Assembly (NCBI GenBank): GCA_031548875.1
Contig: JAVBQQ010000022.1
Coordinates: forward strand, 1 to 26,722
From: JAAYCI01 sp031548875
GTDB lineage: Bacteria > Bacillota > Clostridia > Oscillospirales > Ruminococcaceae
Direction of reading: 5' to 3'
DNA: 26,722 nt
Position 1 is the first letter of the stretch, and each line of letters starts with the position of its first letter. The translations under genes and the position numbers were made by a program. The notes beneath the pieces were generated by a model. That model was not told the origin of the DNA and did no database searches. It saw nothing but the letters and a program-made list of their open reading frames with translations. Shown piece by piece: positions 25,703-26,722 of this stretch.

Positions 25703-26722
25703 ATGATGCGAATACGGTTGCGTTTGGGTGCGGCGACACTGGTCTTTTTGTGTTTGGGCATGTTGTTCTCCCTGCCGGCGCAGGGGCTGGCCCCCGCAAA
25801 GGCGGGTGAAGAGGACGCAGGGGAAGCGCAACAGGCCAGGGGCACGCTCAACCTGGTCATTAATGTGGATGAATCCACCGTGATTGACCAACTGCTCTAC
25901 GAGGCGTACCGCCGCATCGGGTACACCATTACGATGGACGCCGCGCCCATGACCTATGCCATACAGATGGCCAACAGCGGCGAGCGGGACTCGATTGCCA
26001 GCCAGACACAAGGGTTGGAGACAAACTTTCCAAACCTTGTGATGGTGCCCGAGCAGCTGCTGGATGTCAGCTTCCCGGCATTTACGCGGGAGGGGTTCGA
26101 AAAACGCATCGAGGGCTGGGAAGACCTTGCCGGCCTGCGGGTGGGGCACCTGTACCAAAAAACGTATATCATCAACCATCTCCCGGCCGACATTGAAGGC
26201 TCGATACAGCGGGAGACTTTTTTTGAGCTAAATGAAGCGTTGCTGGCCGGTGAGTGCGATGTCATCATCACCAGCTCCACCGCCGATATGGACATGATCG
26301 TAAAGGAGGGTGTGCGGTACGCCGCAACGCTGGATAAGATGCCCTCGTACACATACCTGAACAAGCAGCACGCGGCTCTGGTGCCCGAGGTGGCCGAGAG
26401 CCTTGCCGCCATGAAAGCGGACGGCACGTATGACAAGATCCGCGCGGGCGAACATCGGGACCCCACGGCCGCTAAGATCGTGCTACATATCTCGTCGTAT
26501 TACCCCAACGACCCCTGGGACACCCAGATGCAGGACGGGATATGGGGAGAGCTTTCGGCGATGGAGGGCATCTCGTACCACAACATCCCGCTGTTCTCCA
26601 ACCGCTTCCGCACGGAGTACGAGCGTGCGGAGAACGCGTATTATGCGGTGCGCACCATGTGTCTTTCCAGCCCGCCGGATCTTATCATCGCGTCGGACGA
26701 CAGCGCCATTGCATTTGTGTGC
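25703..26722 (+). CDS. Sensor protein with tandem periplasmic-binding domains (partial, runs off window)
   Basis: At least 340 aa, open to the window end. The ATG at 25703 (or 25706) follows GGGGAG. Residues 1-30 are a signal peptide or membrane anchor (RLRLGAATLVFLCLGMLFSLPAQGLA). Residues about 45-250 resemble an SBP_bac_3 receptor domain: NLVINVDESTVIDQLLYEAYRRIGYT-type start, EGWEDLAGLRVGHLYQ, and MKADGTYDKIRAG near its end. A second module begins at KIVLHISSYYPNDPW and PDLIIASDDSAIAF, as in ABC_sub_bind domains. This pairing is common in front of histidine kinase or diguanylate cyclase outputs, so a sensor is more likely than a transporter receptor; the output domain is outside the window. 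Confidence 0.75.
   Translation, partial: MMRIRLRLGAATLVFLCLGMLFSLPAQGLAPAKAGEEDAGEAQQARGTLNLVINVDESTVIDQLLYEAYRRIGYTITMDAAPMTYAIQMANSGERDSIASQTQGLETNFPNLVMVPEQLLDVSFPAFTREGFEKRIEGWEDLAGLRVGHLYQKTYIINHLPADIEGSIQRETFFELNEALLAGECDVIITSSTADMDMIVKEGVRYAATLDKMPSYTYLNKQHAALVPEVAESLAAMKADGTYDKIRAGEHRDPTAAKIVLHISSYYPNDPWDTQMQDGIWGELSAMEGISYHNIPLFSNRFRTEYERAENAYYAVRTMCLSSPPDLIIASDDSAIAFVC

Overview
The window is a high-GC stretch from an anaerobic Gram-positive-type bacterium, most likely a clostridial Bacillota. The signs are lipoprotein signal peptides, frequent TTG/GTG starts behind strong purine-rich ribosome sites, U-tailed intrinsic terminators, a riboswitch, a stand-alone ATP-cone protein of the anaerobic ribonucleotide reductase type, and a set of oxygen-sensitive iron-sulfur reductase genes. 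Gene density is high, and nearly all long antisense ORFs are GC-driven shadows. No tRNA, rRNA, CRISPR array or insertion sequence was seen.

Layout. (1) 21-4962: a complete branched-chain-amino-acid-type ABC importer (binding lipoprotein, two ATPases, two permeases), closed by a terminator at 4982-5017. (2) 5064-7392: a membrane hybrid histidine kinase with its own sigma70-type promoter. (3) 7492-10339: a promoter, a yybP-ykoY (Mn2+) riboswitch with an overlapping terminator, and a P2-type Ca2+/Mn2+ ATPase; a broken kdpE fragment lies just behind its stop codon on the other strand. (4) 10603-11538 (minus): a LysR regulator, divergent from region 5 across a 438-bp AT-rich control region with a near-consensus lysR promoter, repeats, a perfect palindrome and an attenuator-like hairpin. 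(5) 11977-25035: a 13-kb catabolic island with a two-subunit CoA-transferase, an amidohydrolase/decarboxylase-type enzyme, a TRAP transporter (small permease, large permease, binding lipoprotein), then after a terminator a 53-aa ORF, a URO-D-fold protein, four genes with the subunit plan of class I (ATP-dependent) benzoyl-CoA reductase, and a second, one-chain CoA-transferase. (6) 25081-25482: a stand-alone ATP-cone protein with its own promoter and terminator. (7) 25703-end: the N-terminal part of an exported or membrane sensor with two periplasmic-binding-protein-like modules.

How it may work together (inference): the TRAP system, perhaps also the ABC importer, brings in an organic acid. 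The CoA-transferases make the CoA thioester, the BcrABCD/HgdABC-type complex performs an ATP-driven low-potential electron transfer on it, and the amidohydrolase_2 and URO-D-fold proteins handle hydrolysis, decarboxylation or another side-group reaction. LysR would respond to the substrate. No diene-CoA hydratase, hydroxyacyl-CoA dehydrogenase, ring hydrolase of the classical benzoyl-CoA pathway, or ferredoxin gene is present here, so the substrate is unknown. This reductase-centred island is the best candidate for an undescribed system.
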